DNA from: a virus
DNA: 45,717 bases
Virus record (IMG/VR): IMGVR_UViG_3300005915_000035
Location: 1 to 45,717 of that record
Direction: 5' to 3' (one strand)
The translations under genes were made by a program, and so were the position numbers. Numbering within the stretch: position 1 is the first letter of the stretch; every line of letters begins with the position of its first letter. A model generated the notes under the pieces. The model was not told the origin of the DNA, did not search any database, and saw only the letters and a program-made list of their open reading frames with translations. Positions 7,346 to 15,540 of the stretch are shown piece after piece.

Positions 7346-7633
7346 GTGGGACAGTTTGAGAAGGGGAACAAAGCTAGTGCGGGAAGACCGAAAGGGAGTA
7401 AAAACAAGACCATTCTTTCCGTTGATTGGATTGAAGCCGATCTAAAAGAGATTAAATTAGCTATAATGAGATTAGTTAAGAAAGATAACCCGACAATAGT
7501 CGGTAAGTTCATTGACAAATTGGAAGCAAACAAACTGGCTGATTCTCTCCAAACAGAAGAAAATCCTTATCCAGAGTTTGATGATATGAGTGAAAAAGAC
7601 TTAGACAATTACATCGAGAGCAATAGTGATTGA
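7346..7633 (+). CDS. Small terminase subunit candidate (DUF5681-like)
   Basis: A 95-residue protein beginning at GTG 7346. Its first 25 residues, FEKGNKASAGRPKGSKNKT, match the pattern of DUF5681 proteins, whose GRPKGSKNK segment is thought to contact DNA and which commonly lie just before the large terminase gene. The middle is helical and the C-terminus acidic, which could contact the large subunit. It overlaps the large subunit gene by 8 bases. The small-terminase role rests on position and on this motif; the oligomeric ring cannot be seen from sequence. Confidence 0.6.
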   Translation: MGQFEKGNKASAGRPKGSKNKTILSVDWIEADLKEIKLAIMRLVKKDNPTIVGKFIDKLEANKLADSLQTEENPYPEFDDMSEKDLDNYIESNSD

Positions 7634-8948
7634 AGCTAAACGACAACTCGCTAAAGCTATTTACACTAAGAACAAACGTAAAGAGACAAGACCAGTTGAT
7701 TACTTTGAGCCTATTTCTAACAAAAAACTTAACCAAAAAGCATTTCTTGAATCACCTAAGAAAAATAAGTCTGCGTTTGGTGGTAACAGAGCTGGTAAAA
7801 CAGAAGTAGGTGCTTATTACTGTGTAAGTCGTTGTCTAAACGAACCTAATCTAAGAGTTAGAGCCTCAACATGGGCTGATATGCAACTCCCAGTACAAAT
7901 GGCTAAGATATACAGCATTCTACCTAAAGACGACTCTGTAAAGTATGCAATCTACACCGATAAGCGTGGATTTACTAATAAGATAATCATATTTAAGAAT
8001 GGCTCAACTATTAGATTTAAGACATACGATCAAGGTCAAAAATCTTTTCAAGGTGCTGATTTAGACATTGAGTGGGCTGATGAAGAACCACCAGAAGACA
8101 TACTCAAGGAAATGAAAGCAAGATTGATTGATAGGGCTGGTACAATCATAAGAACTATGACTCCATTAAACGGATTAACATATACTTATGATGAAGTCGT
8201 GTTAAACGAGAAAGGAACCGATTTAGAATATTGGTACTTTGATTCAGCATTTAATCCTTACATTAGTCAAGCAGCAAGAAACGAGATACTTAACCAATAC
8301 CCAGACAAAGAGAAAACAGTAAGATCAAAAGGTACGTTTATGAATCTTACATCTGGTTTGGCTTATTACTCATTTAGCGAACAGAATATAATAGAAGAAG
8401 ATAAGTTTAAGTACCTCAATTATAGACCTTTAGAGCTAACGTGGGATTTTAACGTTGATATAATGACTGTAGGAATACATCAAGAACAATATGGCAATGA
8501 TTACCTATTTGATTACGTGGAACTTGAAGGGCAAGCCAATACAGACCTTTTATGTGATATGATAATGAATAAGTTTGTAGACCATAAAGGCGGTTGGATT
8601 CATTATGGAGATATAAGCGGTAATTCAAGAACACCTAATGCAAGTCGTACAAATTGGGCTATAATAAGAGATAAGTTTCCTAGCTCAGACATACATTATC
8701 AAAATATACGCAACATTCACGATAGAGTAACAGATACAAATGGTAGATTGGAAGACGGTACGGGGACAATTCATTATTTTGTTACTAAGAACTGTAAAAG
8801 GCATATCTCAGATTTTCGTAAAACTACATGGGAAATGCTGCTTAATAAAACAAAGGCTGGCAAAGTGACTCATGCTTCCGATGGAATAAGTTATATGATA
8901 CACTGGAAATACCCATTAAGAGGTAAATTAAAGGTTATACAGAGATGA
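7626..8948 (+). CDS. terL: Terminase large subunit
   Basis: The 440-residue DNA-packaging motor. The ATPase domain has Walker A GGNRAGKT at 52-59 and Walker B IEWADEEP at 148-155, with the catalytic glutamate right after the aspartate. A TMTPLNG motif follows at about 177-183 and fits the coupling motif. The nuclease domain has three acidic positions in the expected order: D274 in LTWDFN, D329 in YGDISGN and D419 in HASDG. The start is GTG 7626, overlapping the small-terminase candidate. It would translocate DNA into procapsids and cut it. A headful or cohesive-end mode cannot be judged here. Confidence 0.93.
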   Translation: MIEAKRQLAKAIYTKNKRKETRPVDYFEPISNKKLNQKAFLESPKKNKSAFGGNRAGKTEVGAYYCVSRCLNEPNLRVRASTWADMQLPVQMAKIYSILPKDDSVKYAIYTDKRGFTNKIIIFKNGSTIRFKTYDQGQKSFQGADLDIEWADEEPPEDILKEMKARLIDRAGTIIRTMTPLNGLTYTYDEVVLNEKGTDLEYWYFDSAFNPYISQAARNEILNQYPDKEKTVRSKGTFMNLTSGLAYYSFSEQNIIEEDKFKYLNYRPLELTWDFNVDIMTVGIHQEQYGNDYLFDYVELEGQANTDLLCDMIMNKFVDHKGGWIHYGDISGNSRTPNASRTNWAIIRDKFPSSDIHYQNIRNIHDRVTDTNGRLEDGTGTIHYFVTKNCKRHISDFRKTTWEMLLNKTKAGKVTHASDGISYMIHWKYPLRGKLKVIQR

Positions 8949-8987
8949 ATAAAGTGCGATTCTATCCATTTTTTACGGGTAAATACA

Positions 8988-9107
8988 ATGAAAATATTAG
9001 ATAAGTTTTTATGGAGAATGTTTCTTAGAGGTTATTATGATTTAGTGTGTTATGGTTTTATAATTGTGGTATATATAGGGTTAAATTATCTCGTATATTC
9101 CCTATGA
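8988..9107 (+). CDS. Tiny membrane protein (39 aa)
   Basis: A 39-residue peptide with a basic start (KILDKFLWRMFLRG) and a hydrophobic second half (FIIVVYIGLNYLVYSL). It overlaps the next tiny ORF by 4 bases. A 19-residue frame at 8945-9004 overlaps terL by ATGA but is weaker. No function is known. Confidence 0.45.
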   Translation: MKILDKFLWRMFLRGYYDLVCYGFIIVVYIGLNYLVYSL

Positions 9108-9163
9108 AATTAGCGATAATACTCATAATAGTAATAGTTATAGCGTTGTTTAAGCAAAGATAA
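9104..9163 (+). CDS. Tiny hydrophobic peptide (19 aa)
   Basis: This frame starts with an ATGA overlap and encodes an almost purely hydrophobic helix, AIILIIVIVIALF, flanked by lysines. One membrane pass and nothing else. The overlap and the composition make it credible, but so short a frame could be chance. Confidence 0.35.
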   Translation: MKLAIILIIVIVIALFKQR

Positions 9164-9167
9164 TTAA

Positions 9168-9246
9168 GGTGGTTTATACAGTTCGGGAGACGATGCGCAT
9201 CGTATAAGTAACAGCCCGTTAAGTGATTCGTAATCACATGACCACC
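9168..9246 (+). ncRNA. Compact pseudoknot-like RNA element
   Basis: In 79 bases it combines an outer helix GGTGGT (9168-9173) with ACCACC (9241-9246), a helix TTATAC (9174-9179) with GTATAA (9202-9207), a hairpin GTGATT-CGT-AATCAC (9223-9237), and CGGG (9184-9187) facing CCCG (9215-9218). The last pairing crosses the second helix and would form a pseudoknot. An alternative is the palindrome ACGATGCGCATCGT at 9190-9203. A tRNA reading fails: the anticodon arm has no 7-base loop. It sits between tiny membrane genes and a 60-residue gene, so it may be a cis-regulator, a processed RNA or a ribozyme. Confidence 0.5.
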
Positions 9247-9277
9247 AATTAAATTAAAGGTAATACAGAGGTAATAC

Positions 9278-9460
9278 ATGGAACCAAATATTATATTAAG
9301 CAAAAAAGAAGATTTAGACAAGTGTAAAGAAATAATTGAGAGTACTGATGCAAGACCATTCAGACCCGATTTTGTAGAAGATACAGTCAAGGGCATATAC
9401 GACTTATATATGTCAGATGAATGGACGCCAGAAAACGCTAAAAGTTGGAGGGTTCGTTAA
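9278..9460 (+). CDS. Unknown 60-residue protein
   Basis: A soluble charged protein that starts 31 bases after the compact RNA element, with GAGG before its ATG. No domain is recognised. If the RNA element is a leader, this is the gene it would control. Confidence 0.55.
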   Translation: MEPNIILSKKEDLDKCKEIIESTDARPFRPDFVEDTVKGIYDLYMSDEWTPENAKSWRVR

Positions 9461-9461
9461 A

Positions 9462-9560
9462 ATGGAATTTGGTACAGTATTAGTATTTATATTTGGCATA
9501 TTTGTAGGCATGGTACTACAAGCTAAGTTTAAGTGGTTTAGGATAAAAGATAAGGGTTAA
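9462..9560 (+). CDS. Small membrane protein (32 aa)
   Basis: One membrane-spanning helix (VLVFIFGIFVGMVL) followed by a basic tail (KFKWFRIKDKG), so the tail should stay in the cytoplasm. It starts one base after the preceding stop and shares one base with the next gene (TAATG), so it is probably translated. Confidence 0.5.
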   Translation: MEFGTVLVFIFGIFVGMVLQAKFKWFRIKDKG

Positions 9561-11125
9561 TGGAAGCAATACTAAGTAAACTATCTAAGATCGACTCTCA
9601 GATTCAATCGAGAGTTAACCAATTACTAGCAAGTGGTAAGTCGTCTGATATTATCATAGGTATAGTAAACGGTGAATTAGATCAAATGATACTAGGCTTA
9701 GGACTTGAAGATTTAGCAGATAAGTACGCTAATGAGTTATTAGTTTCTGGTTTAAGCACGGCAAAAGGATTGGCTGGTGTTAGTAATGTAGAGAACCTCA
9801 TTCAATCAGTTGGTCAAAGTGTTGAAGTAATGGCTCAGACTTATAGAGAAACGATATTGGGTCATTTTGCTGGTAATGTAGGGCAATTAAAGACCGAGCT
9901 ACTTAACGGGCTATTAAACGGTGTTCCAACAGCTCAGATAACAAAGAACTTACAAAAGACATTCACTAGATTAACGGATGGAACAACTCATTATCTTAAC
10001 AATGCTAATATCAATACAGTTATCAGTACAAGTTACTCAAATGTTAGCAGAATTGCAACCTCTCAAGCTTTCACAGACGACAAAGAACAAAGATTCGAAT
10101 ATGTTGGTGGTGTTATACCAACTTCATCTAAACAATGTGAATATTTAATGACTAATCAGAATCCAGAAGGATATACTAAGGCAGAAATTGATGCTGGAAT
10201 AGATACACCCGATGGAATGATAAACTGGATGGGTCGTCAGCCTAATTATAATTGTATTCATCAATGGTTTCCAGTAGACAACATATCTAACTTTGCAGAA
10301 CCAAATAGATTGCTTAAAAAAGTAGTTCCTAAGAAAGTTGTGACAAGCAAGGGTTTAGTTAGAAACTTAGCATTTACACCAGCTAAGACGGTTAAAGAAG
10401 CTGAACAATATTTGGTTAAAAACGGTATTACAGAGAAGGTTAACTATTCAAATGTTTCAATAGAGCAAGCCAATGAAACAAACAGAGTCCTGTCCAAAAT
10501 ACACAAAGGCGAAAAATTAAAGAACATTAACTTTAAAGATGTATTAAAAGATGACCATTTCATCCAAGGATTTTATGATTCAGAGACTAAAGAAATAATG
10601 TTGAAGCGTAGTTTAAAAACAAAAATGAACACTGGTAACGCTAAATTCAAAACACTAGAGTTCCACAAGAACAAGGTTAAGGAGATAGAGGGTTACTTGG
10701 TTAGTGAGCCAAACAACCCAGAATTATTGAAGCAGTTAAACGGTGCTAAGTATAGAGTTAAAAACTTTGTGGGTACGAATGAAACGGTAGGTGAAACGTT
10801 GAGTGATGTCTTGGCGCATGAATACGGTCACAAGTTGGACTATATTAACACTGGTGTAAAAACTCAAAAGCATGGTGGTATGGTGGTTGATACGGGCACA
10901 GCATTTCAAAAGTTGTGGAGTAAGAACTTTGACAGCATAGGCAATAAATATTTTAATGGGTCTAATGCCAAACTGAAAGAGTGGATTAGAACAAATATAA
11001 GCGAATATGCAACAGTGAACAGAAGAGAGTTATTCGCAGAGGCTTACTCCTTAAAAAACAAAGGTGGGACATTGCCGCAATGGTTAGACGACTTAGTGAT
11101 TGAGGTGGTCAATAATGCAAAATAA
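9560..11125 (+). CDS. MuF-type minor head protein with metalloprotease-like domain
   Basis: A 521-residue protein with two parts. Residues 1-240 fit the Mu gpF/SPP1 gp7 head-morphogenesis family: a long helical region, then IATSQAF near 168-174 and a Cys-containing segment ending NYNCIHQW at about 230. The second part, from about 280 to the end, carries LAHEYGH with H420, E421 and H424, the HExxH zinc-peptidase motif, and a downstream RRELFAEAYS with E490 and E494 as possible third ligands. Such C-terminal domains on MuF proteins are known as polymorphic toxin-like modules that can be carried in the virion. Here it could act on host proteins after ejection, or process head proteins. It lies before the portal gene rather than after it. 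Confidence 0.8.
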   Translation: MEAILSKLSKIDSQIQSRVNQLLASGKSSDIIIGIVNGELDQMILGLGLEDLADKYANELLVSGLSTAKGLAGVSNVENLIQSVGQSVEVMAQTYRETILGHFAGNVGQLKTELLNGLLNGVPTAQITKNLQKTFTRLTDGTTHYLNNANINTVISTSYSNVSRIATSQAFTDDKEQRFEYVGGVIPTSSKQCEYLMTNQNPEGYTKAEIDAGIDTPDGMINWMGRQPNYNCIHQWFPVDNISNFAEPNRLLKKVVPKKVVTSKGLVRNLAFTPAKTVKEAEQYLVKNGITEKVNYSNVSIEQANETNRVLSKIHKGEKLKNINFKDVLKDDHFIQGFYDSETKEIMLKRSLKTKMNTGNAKFKTLEFHKNKVKEIEGYLVSEPNNPELLKQLNGAKYRVKNFVGTNETVGETLSDVLAHEYGHKLDYINTGVKTQKHGGMVVDTGTAFQKLWSKNFDSIGNKYFNGSNAKLKEWIRTNISEYATVNRRELFAEAYSLKNKGGTLPQWLDDLVIEVVNNAK

Positions 11126-11291
11126 AAGATGTTTCAACTGTGTCCATTACCGTGGTAAATTAGAGTGTAATGCTTTTACGGGTGGCATCCCAGAAGAAAT
11201 CCTTTTGGGTGAAGATAAACATATTAAGAAACACCCCAAACAAAAGAACGATATATTATTCAAGCAAATTGACAAAGGAAGTGTAAAATGA
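11115..11291 (+). CDS. Small cysteine-containing phage protein
   Basis: 58 residues from ATG 11115, overlapping the head protein gene by 11 bases. It opens with CFNCVHY and has a third cysteine (LECNAF), then IPEEILLGEDKHIKKHP. This pattern is familiar as a short phage protein encoded next to MuF-type head proteins; its role is unknown. The cysteines and histidines could bind one zinc ion. Confidence 0.6.
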   Translation: MQNKRCFNCVHYRGKLECNAFTGGIPEEILLGEDKHIKKHPKQKNDILFKQIDKGSVK

Positions 11292-11695
11292 TCTTTGACC
11301 CCATCCAGTCGTTGCCACTTGCTAGAAATGGGGATGCCTATTTACCAGAAATAAAAGTAGGGAAAGGTACTACATTATATTTGGGCTACCCGTTGAAGTT
11401 GCAAAGTGAGTTTTATGGAATTGATGTTTTTTCAACTAGTCTTAGTGATTATTTCACATATAAAACAAAAGATTTAGACTCAAGTGGAACTAGATATTTC
11501 GATTTAACATTCAGAGATAAATTTTTAGTTGTTAAACTTAAGAAATATGATTCTACTTTAAAGACCTTATACAAGTGGGAAGTTGATTATTCAGATTTAC
11601 AAAATTATATTTATTATGATTTCCCAGAATATGTTAATGGGTTACGCCAGACCCGCCCAGCATTAAAACAAAAACTAATATATGCGAATGGCTAA
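11288..11695 (+). CDS. Unknown 135-residue structural-region protein
   Basis: A mainly beta-strand protein with many aromatic residues (YFDLTFRDKFLVVKLKKY). The start overlaps the preceding stop by ATGA. No family is recognised. Its place between head genes suggests a head or neck component. Confidence 0.6.
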   Translation: MIFDPIQSLPLARNGDAYLPEIKVGKGTTLYLGYPLKLQSEFYGIDVFSTSLSDYFTYKTKDLDSSGTRYFDLTFRDKFLVVKLKKYDSTLKTLYKWEVDYSDLQNYIYYDFPEYVNGLRQTRPALKQKLIYANG

Positions 11696-12230
11696 ACAAA
11701 AACTAGACATACAAAAGGTATTGAAGTTTAAGAAATCATTCTGGATGAAATTGTCCACGTTAATCAAGAAATGGATATTCCAAGATATGATTAAGGGTAA
11801 AGTACAAGCTTTCACTGGTTTTGGTGGAGTCTATTCTGAGCAATATAAGAAGTATAAGACTAACCAGATGAGACGTTTCACAGATGGTAAGAGATTAGGC
11901 TCTCCACGTAAATTAAAAGATGGTACAACCGCAGTATATAAGAACAACACATTAAAAGGCAAAAGTACGAATACTTCAGACACTCCAAATATGATGCTTA
12001 CTCGTGAACTTATAAACGGATTGGCATATCTTAGTTCTAGTGCTATTTCAATGATAATGAGCTACAAAGAAAAAGATAAGATGAAAATAATAGGCAATAG
12101 AGACAGAAGTATTACAACACTAAATCAAAAGAACATGGAACGAACCAAGAAAGCTTTTATAAATGAATTAGACGCTAATGTTAAAAAGTGGGCTCGTAAA
12201 ACAATAGTAATAAATGTAGGTGCTAAATGA
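11682..12230 (+). CDS. Unknown basic protein, possible morphogenesis factor
   Basis: 182 residues, very rich in K, R, T and M. It starts inside the previous gene's end. Helical segments and the late NRDRSITTLNQKNMERTKKAF region recall virion morphogenesis or tail-completion proteins, but the likeness is weak. The alternative is a DNA-contacting assembly protein. Confidence 0.55.
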   Translation: MRMAKQKLDIQKVLKFKKSFWMKLSTLIKKWIFQDMIKGKVQAFTGFGGVYSEQYKKYKTNQMRRFTDGKRLGSPRKLKDGTTAVYKNNTLKGKSTNTSDTPNMMLTRELINGLAYLSSSAISMIMSYKEKDKMKIIGNRDRSITTLNQKNMERTKKAFINELDANVKKWARKTIVINVGAK

Positions 12231-12241
12231 GAGAGGGAATA

Positions 12242-12652
12242 ATGAAGGTTTTTATAATATTAGTGTTACTGTGTAGTGGGTTGTTTGCACAAGCTGATTA
12301 TAATGCAGAGCAAAAGGAAGTAACAGTTGTAATATCGACTGATTCGGTAATAGTCGACTTATATACAGTATTTGGGGTTAAGGGAGTTGAAGAACTTAAA
12401 TTGTTAGGCGTTATGACGGATGCCACAATGACTTCAGACACTTTAACATTCAAGGTCTACGATGCTGTTAATGATGCTTATAAAACTATGGCAGTATTCA
12501 ATGGTGGATCTGATTTAACTTATACAATCGAAGCTAATAAAACATATCCACTAGATCCACGTTATTTTAACTCAGTTGATAGACTGGTGTTAAAGTTTGA
12601 TGCTAGTGAAGCTGCAGCACGATCAATTGTCTTAATCGGAAGAGTATTTTAG
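12242..12652 (+). CDS. Exported virion-family protein with signal peptide
   Basis: 136 residues from ATG 12242, which follows GAGGGA at a spacing of 7; an in-frame ATG at 12227 would spoil the signal. The start (MKVFIILVLLCSGLFAQ) is a clear Sec signal peptide with probable cleavage before the glutamine of AQ. The mature part (LTFKVYDAVNDAYKTM, then YPLDPRYFNSVDRLVLKF) resembles a common small phage beta-sandwich family found among structural genes, normally made without a signal peptide. A virion part made with an export signal next to the portal gene is odd. Confidence 0.7.
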   Translation: MKVFIILVLLCSGLFAQADYNAEQKEVTVVISTDSVIVDLYTVFGVKGVEELKLLGVMTDATMTSDTLTFKVYDAVNDAYKTMAVFNGGSDLTYTIEANKTYPLDPRYFNSVDRLVLKFDASEAAARSIVLIGRVF

Positions 12653-12660
12653 GAAAACCT

Positions 12661-14121
12661 ATGGTTGAATTAGATTTAGCTTATAAAGAACATCTATACA
12701 AGCAAGAAGACGAGAGGAAAACTAGCCAAGAGAAGCTCTATTACTATTACAATGGTGATGAAGATGAACTCTTAAAATATCTTGATGAAGCCTTAGGAAA
12801 AACCTTTGATGAGAAATCTATTGAGGAGTTTCAGAAGGATTATCTTAATATAACTCAGAAGCTTATTAAAGAAACGTCTGCGGTCTACACAGAACCAGCT
12901 ATAAGAACATTATCCGAAGGTGAGACAGAAAAAGAAGAGTTAACCAAGTATTTTAATGAAGTCTTAACAGACAGACTTAACTCGAAGGATAAGAAGATTC
13001 ATAGATTTGGTAAACTGTTTAACACGGCTTTAATGGAAGTGTTTTATAACAAGATAACTGGTAAGATAGACTTCAAGATAATCAATCCCGCAAAATTAAC
13101 AGTAATACCACATGACGATGACGACTTTAGAATTGGAATGCTCTTATATGATAAGTATTACAAGAACGGCAAAGACAAAGATGAGTTGTATACGGTTGTT
13201 GTCACAGATAAAGACCTTTTCAAGTTTGATGCTAATGGTAACAAAGTACCGTTCAAAGAAAACCCTAAAATGATTAACCCGTTCGGTCTTGTCAACTTCG
13301 CCATTATGAGAATGGAAGAAATGGAAGACTTTTGGGGTGTTGGTCAACATAACATAGTGAACACTAATGAACTTGTTAATGTACTCTTAACAGACTTATT
13401 AAATCAGACAATATTGGGAGCATGGGGAACACCTTTGTTTGTTAATTGTGGTTTAGACAAGAAAGCTAGTGACGATGACGGTGATGGGGTTAAAAGATTA
13501 GCAGTCGGTCCAAAACACCCAGTTTCAGTAGATAATGTCAACACAGATATGGTTGCTCCACGTATAGAATATGTTTCTCATAATGCAGAGATAGATAAAG
13601 TTAAAGCCTTAATTAGTTGGCGTATCGAAACGCTTGCAGCTAATTATGGATTAGACCCTAATACATTTGCACATGAGATTAAGGCAACTTCTGGCTTTTC
13701 TAAGGTAATGGATAGGATAAACCAAATAGAGATAAGAGAAGACGACTTAGAGCCTTGCAGAGAGTTTGAACAAGACAGATTCAGAGTAATTAAAGCAGTT
13801 AACAACTATTACGCTTCACTTAAAGATAACAAACTAAAAGAGATCCCAGACAATACAGAATTAAGAGTTGATTTTGCTGAAATAGGCATACCTAAGACTG
13901 AAGATGAGAAGTGGAAAGATAGAGAAGAACAAGAAAAACGATTTATGGGTAATGCGGTTGATTGGTTAATGGAAGATAATCCAGACTTGAAGAAAGAAGA
14001 AGCTGAACAGATATTAAAAGATAACAAAGCTTTAGCAGACGAATTAGCAGTAAAACCTATGACTCAATTTGAGAATTTGTTTAATGAACCAGAAGAAACG
14101 GTAGAAGATGATAATACATAA
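12661..14121 (+). CDS. Portal protein
   Basis: A 486-residue protein with the make-up of SPP1/HK97-type portals, which form the dodecameric ring through which DNA enters and leaves the head. Characteristic parts: ITQKLIKETSAVYTEP near 63-78, INPAKLTVIPHDDDD near 137-151, a central helical NELVNVLLTDLLNQ segment at about 236-249, and a long acidic C-terminal helix. The family assignment comes from overall pattern, length and position among terminase and head genes. The start is ATG 12661, 8 bases after the previous stop. Confidence 0.82.
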   Translation: MVELDLAYKEHLYKQEDERKTSQEKLYYYYNGDEDELLKYLDEALGKTFDEKSIEEFQKDYLNITQKLIKETSAVYTEPAIRTLSEGETEKEELTKYFNEVLTDRLNSKDKKIHRFGKLFNTALMEVFYNKITGKIDFKIINPAKLTVIPHDDDDFRIGMLLYDKYYKNGKDKDELYTVVVTDKDLFKFDANGNKVPFKENPKMINPFGLVNFAIMRMEEMEDFWGVGQHNIVNTNELVNVLLTDLLNQTILGAWGTPLFVNCGLDKKASDDDGDGVKRLAVGPKHPVSVDNVNTDMVAPRIEYVSHNAEIDKVKALISWRIETLAANYGLDPNTFAHEIKATSGFSKVMDRINQIEIREDDLEPCREFEQDRFRVIKAVNNYYASLKDNKLKEIPDNTELRVDFAEIGIPKTEDEKWKDREEQEKRFMGNAVDWLMEDNPDLKKEEAEQILKDNKALADELAVKPMTQFENLFNEPEETVEDDNT

Positions 14122-14404
14122 AGAATACTTCATAGAATCTACTGTATCGGGTACTTTCTCAGTCAATACCGAGGCTTCAATTAGAGGTATAATGAGACAG
14201 TTTATTATAAGCCCTTTAAGTGATGCTAATGAGTATAATCTTAACATTATAGATGATAACGACATGGATGTATTTTGTGAGAGTTCAATTACTGGACATT
14301 TCGCTCCAGAAGTTGCTATACCGATAAGAGGTGTCGTTACAGTCACGGTTTCAAGTTCTACATTAGATGAAAGCTTTACTATTAAAATGATGGTGGAAGA
14401 ATGA
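14108..14404 (+). CDS. Unknown 98-residue structural-region protein
   Basis: A beta-rich protein. Its two halves look alike: STVSGTFSVNTEASIRGIM and SSITGHFAPEVAIPIRGVV, suggesting an internal duplication of a domain of about 45 residues. It overlaps the portal gene by 14 bases and the methyltransferase by 4. No family is known to me. Confidence 0.6.
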   Translation: MIIHKEYFIESTVSGTFSVNTEASIRGIMRQFIISPLSDANEYNLNIIDDNDMDVFCESSITGHFAPEVAIPIRGVVTVTVSSSTLDESFTIKMMVEE

Positions 14405-15108
14405 TTAACCTAATACATGGTGATTGCCTTATTGAGATGCAAGGGATAGAGTCTGGAAGTGTAGACGTTGTTATTTGTGATCCTCCTTACGGAACAACAG
14501 CTTGTAAATGGGACTCAGTTATACCATTTGATTTAATGTGGGAACAATTAAATAGGATAATTAAACCTAACGGAGCAATAGTATTATTTGGGAGTGAACC
14601 TTTTAGTAGTGCTTTAAGAATGAGTAATATCAAGAATTATAAATATGATTGGATATGGAACAAGAAAAAGGGTGGCAACATATTTAATCTGAAACATTCA
14701 CCATATAAAACACATGAAATAATAAGTGTATTTAATAGTCATTCATATTATCCACAAATGACTAAAAGAGACAAGATAAAGAGATCAAAAAATTACGGAA
14801 CTGGTGAGGCATTCGGTGGAAATGGAGAAAAAGAGAGCAAGTTATATGAATATAAAGAAAGATACCCAATATCTATCCAAGAGTTTTCTAATGCTTCACA
14901 GAAAGGGAAAGTACACCCAACACAAAAACCAGTAGCCTTAATGGAATACTTAATTAAGACATATACGAACGAAAATGAAACTGTACTAGATTTCACAATG
15001 GGTAGTGGTTCTACAATGATAGCGTGTCAAAATACAGATAGAAATGGAATAGGCATTGAGCTTGATGATAATTATTTCGAGATAGCAAAAAAGAGAGTTG
15101 GACAATGA
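14401..15108 (+). CDS. Beta-class DNA methyltransferase
   Basis: A 235-residue N4/N6-type DNA methyltransferase with the motif order of the beta class: DPPYG at 27-31, a target-recognition stretch in the middle, HPTQKP at 172-177, and the cofactor loop VLDFTMGSGST at 195-205 followed by GIGIELD at 216-222. The cofactor loop has DFTMG where DPFxG is usual. It overlaps both neighbours by ATGA. It sits inside the head gene block, so it would be made late. Possible jobs are protection of progeny DNA from restriction or marking DNA for packaging. Confidence 0.88.
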   Translation: MINLIHGDCLIEMQGIESGSVDVVICDPPYGTTACKWDSVIPFDLMWEQLNRIIKPNGAIVLFGSEPFSSALRMSNIKNYKYDWIWNKKKGGNIFNLKHSPYKTHEIISVFNSHSYYPQMTKRDKIKRSKNYGTGEAFGGNGEKESKLYEYKERYPISIQEFSNASQKGKVHPTQKPVALMEYLIKTYTNENETVLDFTMGSGSTMIACQNTDRNGIGIELDDNYFEIAKKRVGQ

Positions 15109-15335
15109 CAACTAAACATAAAATTAAGCTTATTTGGGCTCGTTTTAATTGGTGGTTATCTTTTACTAAACGGTCTAAGAAGTATGCGGATAAAATGATT
15201 GAGTTTTCATTAGTTGAACTGACATTGAGGGCTAAACAAGCACAATTTATTAAAGCACATAGAGAGAACAAAGATTCAGACGTGGTTACTATACTTAAAA
15301 TAGAAATTAGACTATTAGGTGAATTACTTGGCTGA
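15105..15335 (+). CDS. Unknown 76-residue basic protein
   Basis: A basic helical protein with a tryptophan-rich start (IWARFNWWLSF) and then a long charged helix. ATGA overlap with the methyltransferase gene. No family is recognised; the N-terminus could lie on a membrane surface or on another protein. Confidence 0.55.
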   Translation: MTTKHKIKLIWARFNWWLSFTKRSKKYADKMIEFSLVELTLRAKQAQFIKAHRENKDSDVVTILKIEIRLLGELLG

Positions 15336-15540
15336 TTGTGGAAAGAAATTAACTAGTCATAGTAAAGGCACTACATTTCCAACTGGTACAGAAACAACAG
15401 AGGGGAATCAAGAGAAATCTAACGTAACAGATATAAGTGCAGAACAATTGCAAACAGATATATTAAAGGAATTGAAGAAAATGAATTTATACCTAAGTTT
15501 AATGACAGATACAACGATAAATAATGCAGAGGTTGAGTGA
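15319..15540 (+). CDS. Unknown 73-residue protein
   Basis: It opens at GTG 15319; a TTG at 15328 with AGGTG seven bases upstream is an alternative giving 70 residues. The protein has a low-complexity TGTETTEGN region and then a helix with ILKELKKMNLYLSLM. This looks like a small phage protein that links to the two paralogues that follow. Function unknown. Confidence 0.5.
   Translation: MNYLADCGKKLTSHSKGTTFPTGTETTEGNQEKSNVTDISAEQLQTDILKELKKMNLYLSLMTDTTINNAEVE

Noticed and set aside
9168-9246. tRNA gene
   Set aside because: GGTGGTT/GACCACC resembles an acceptor stem and TTCGTAA a T-loop, but the length of the arms is off by one and no 7-base anticodon loop can be drawn.
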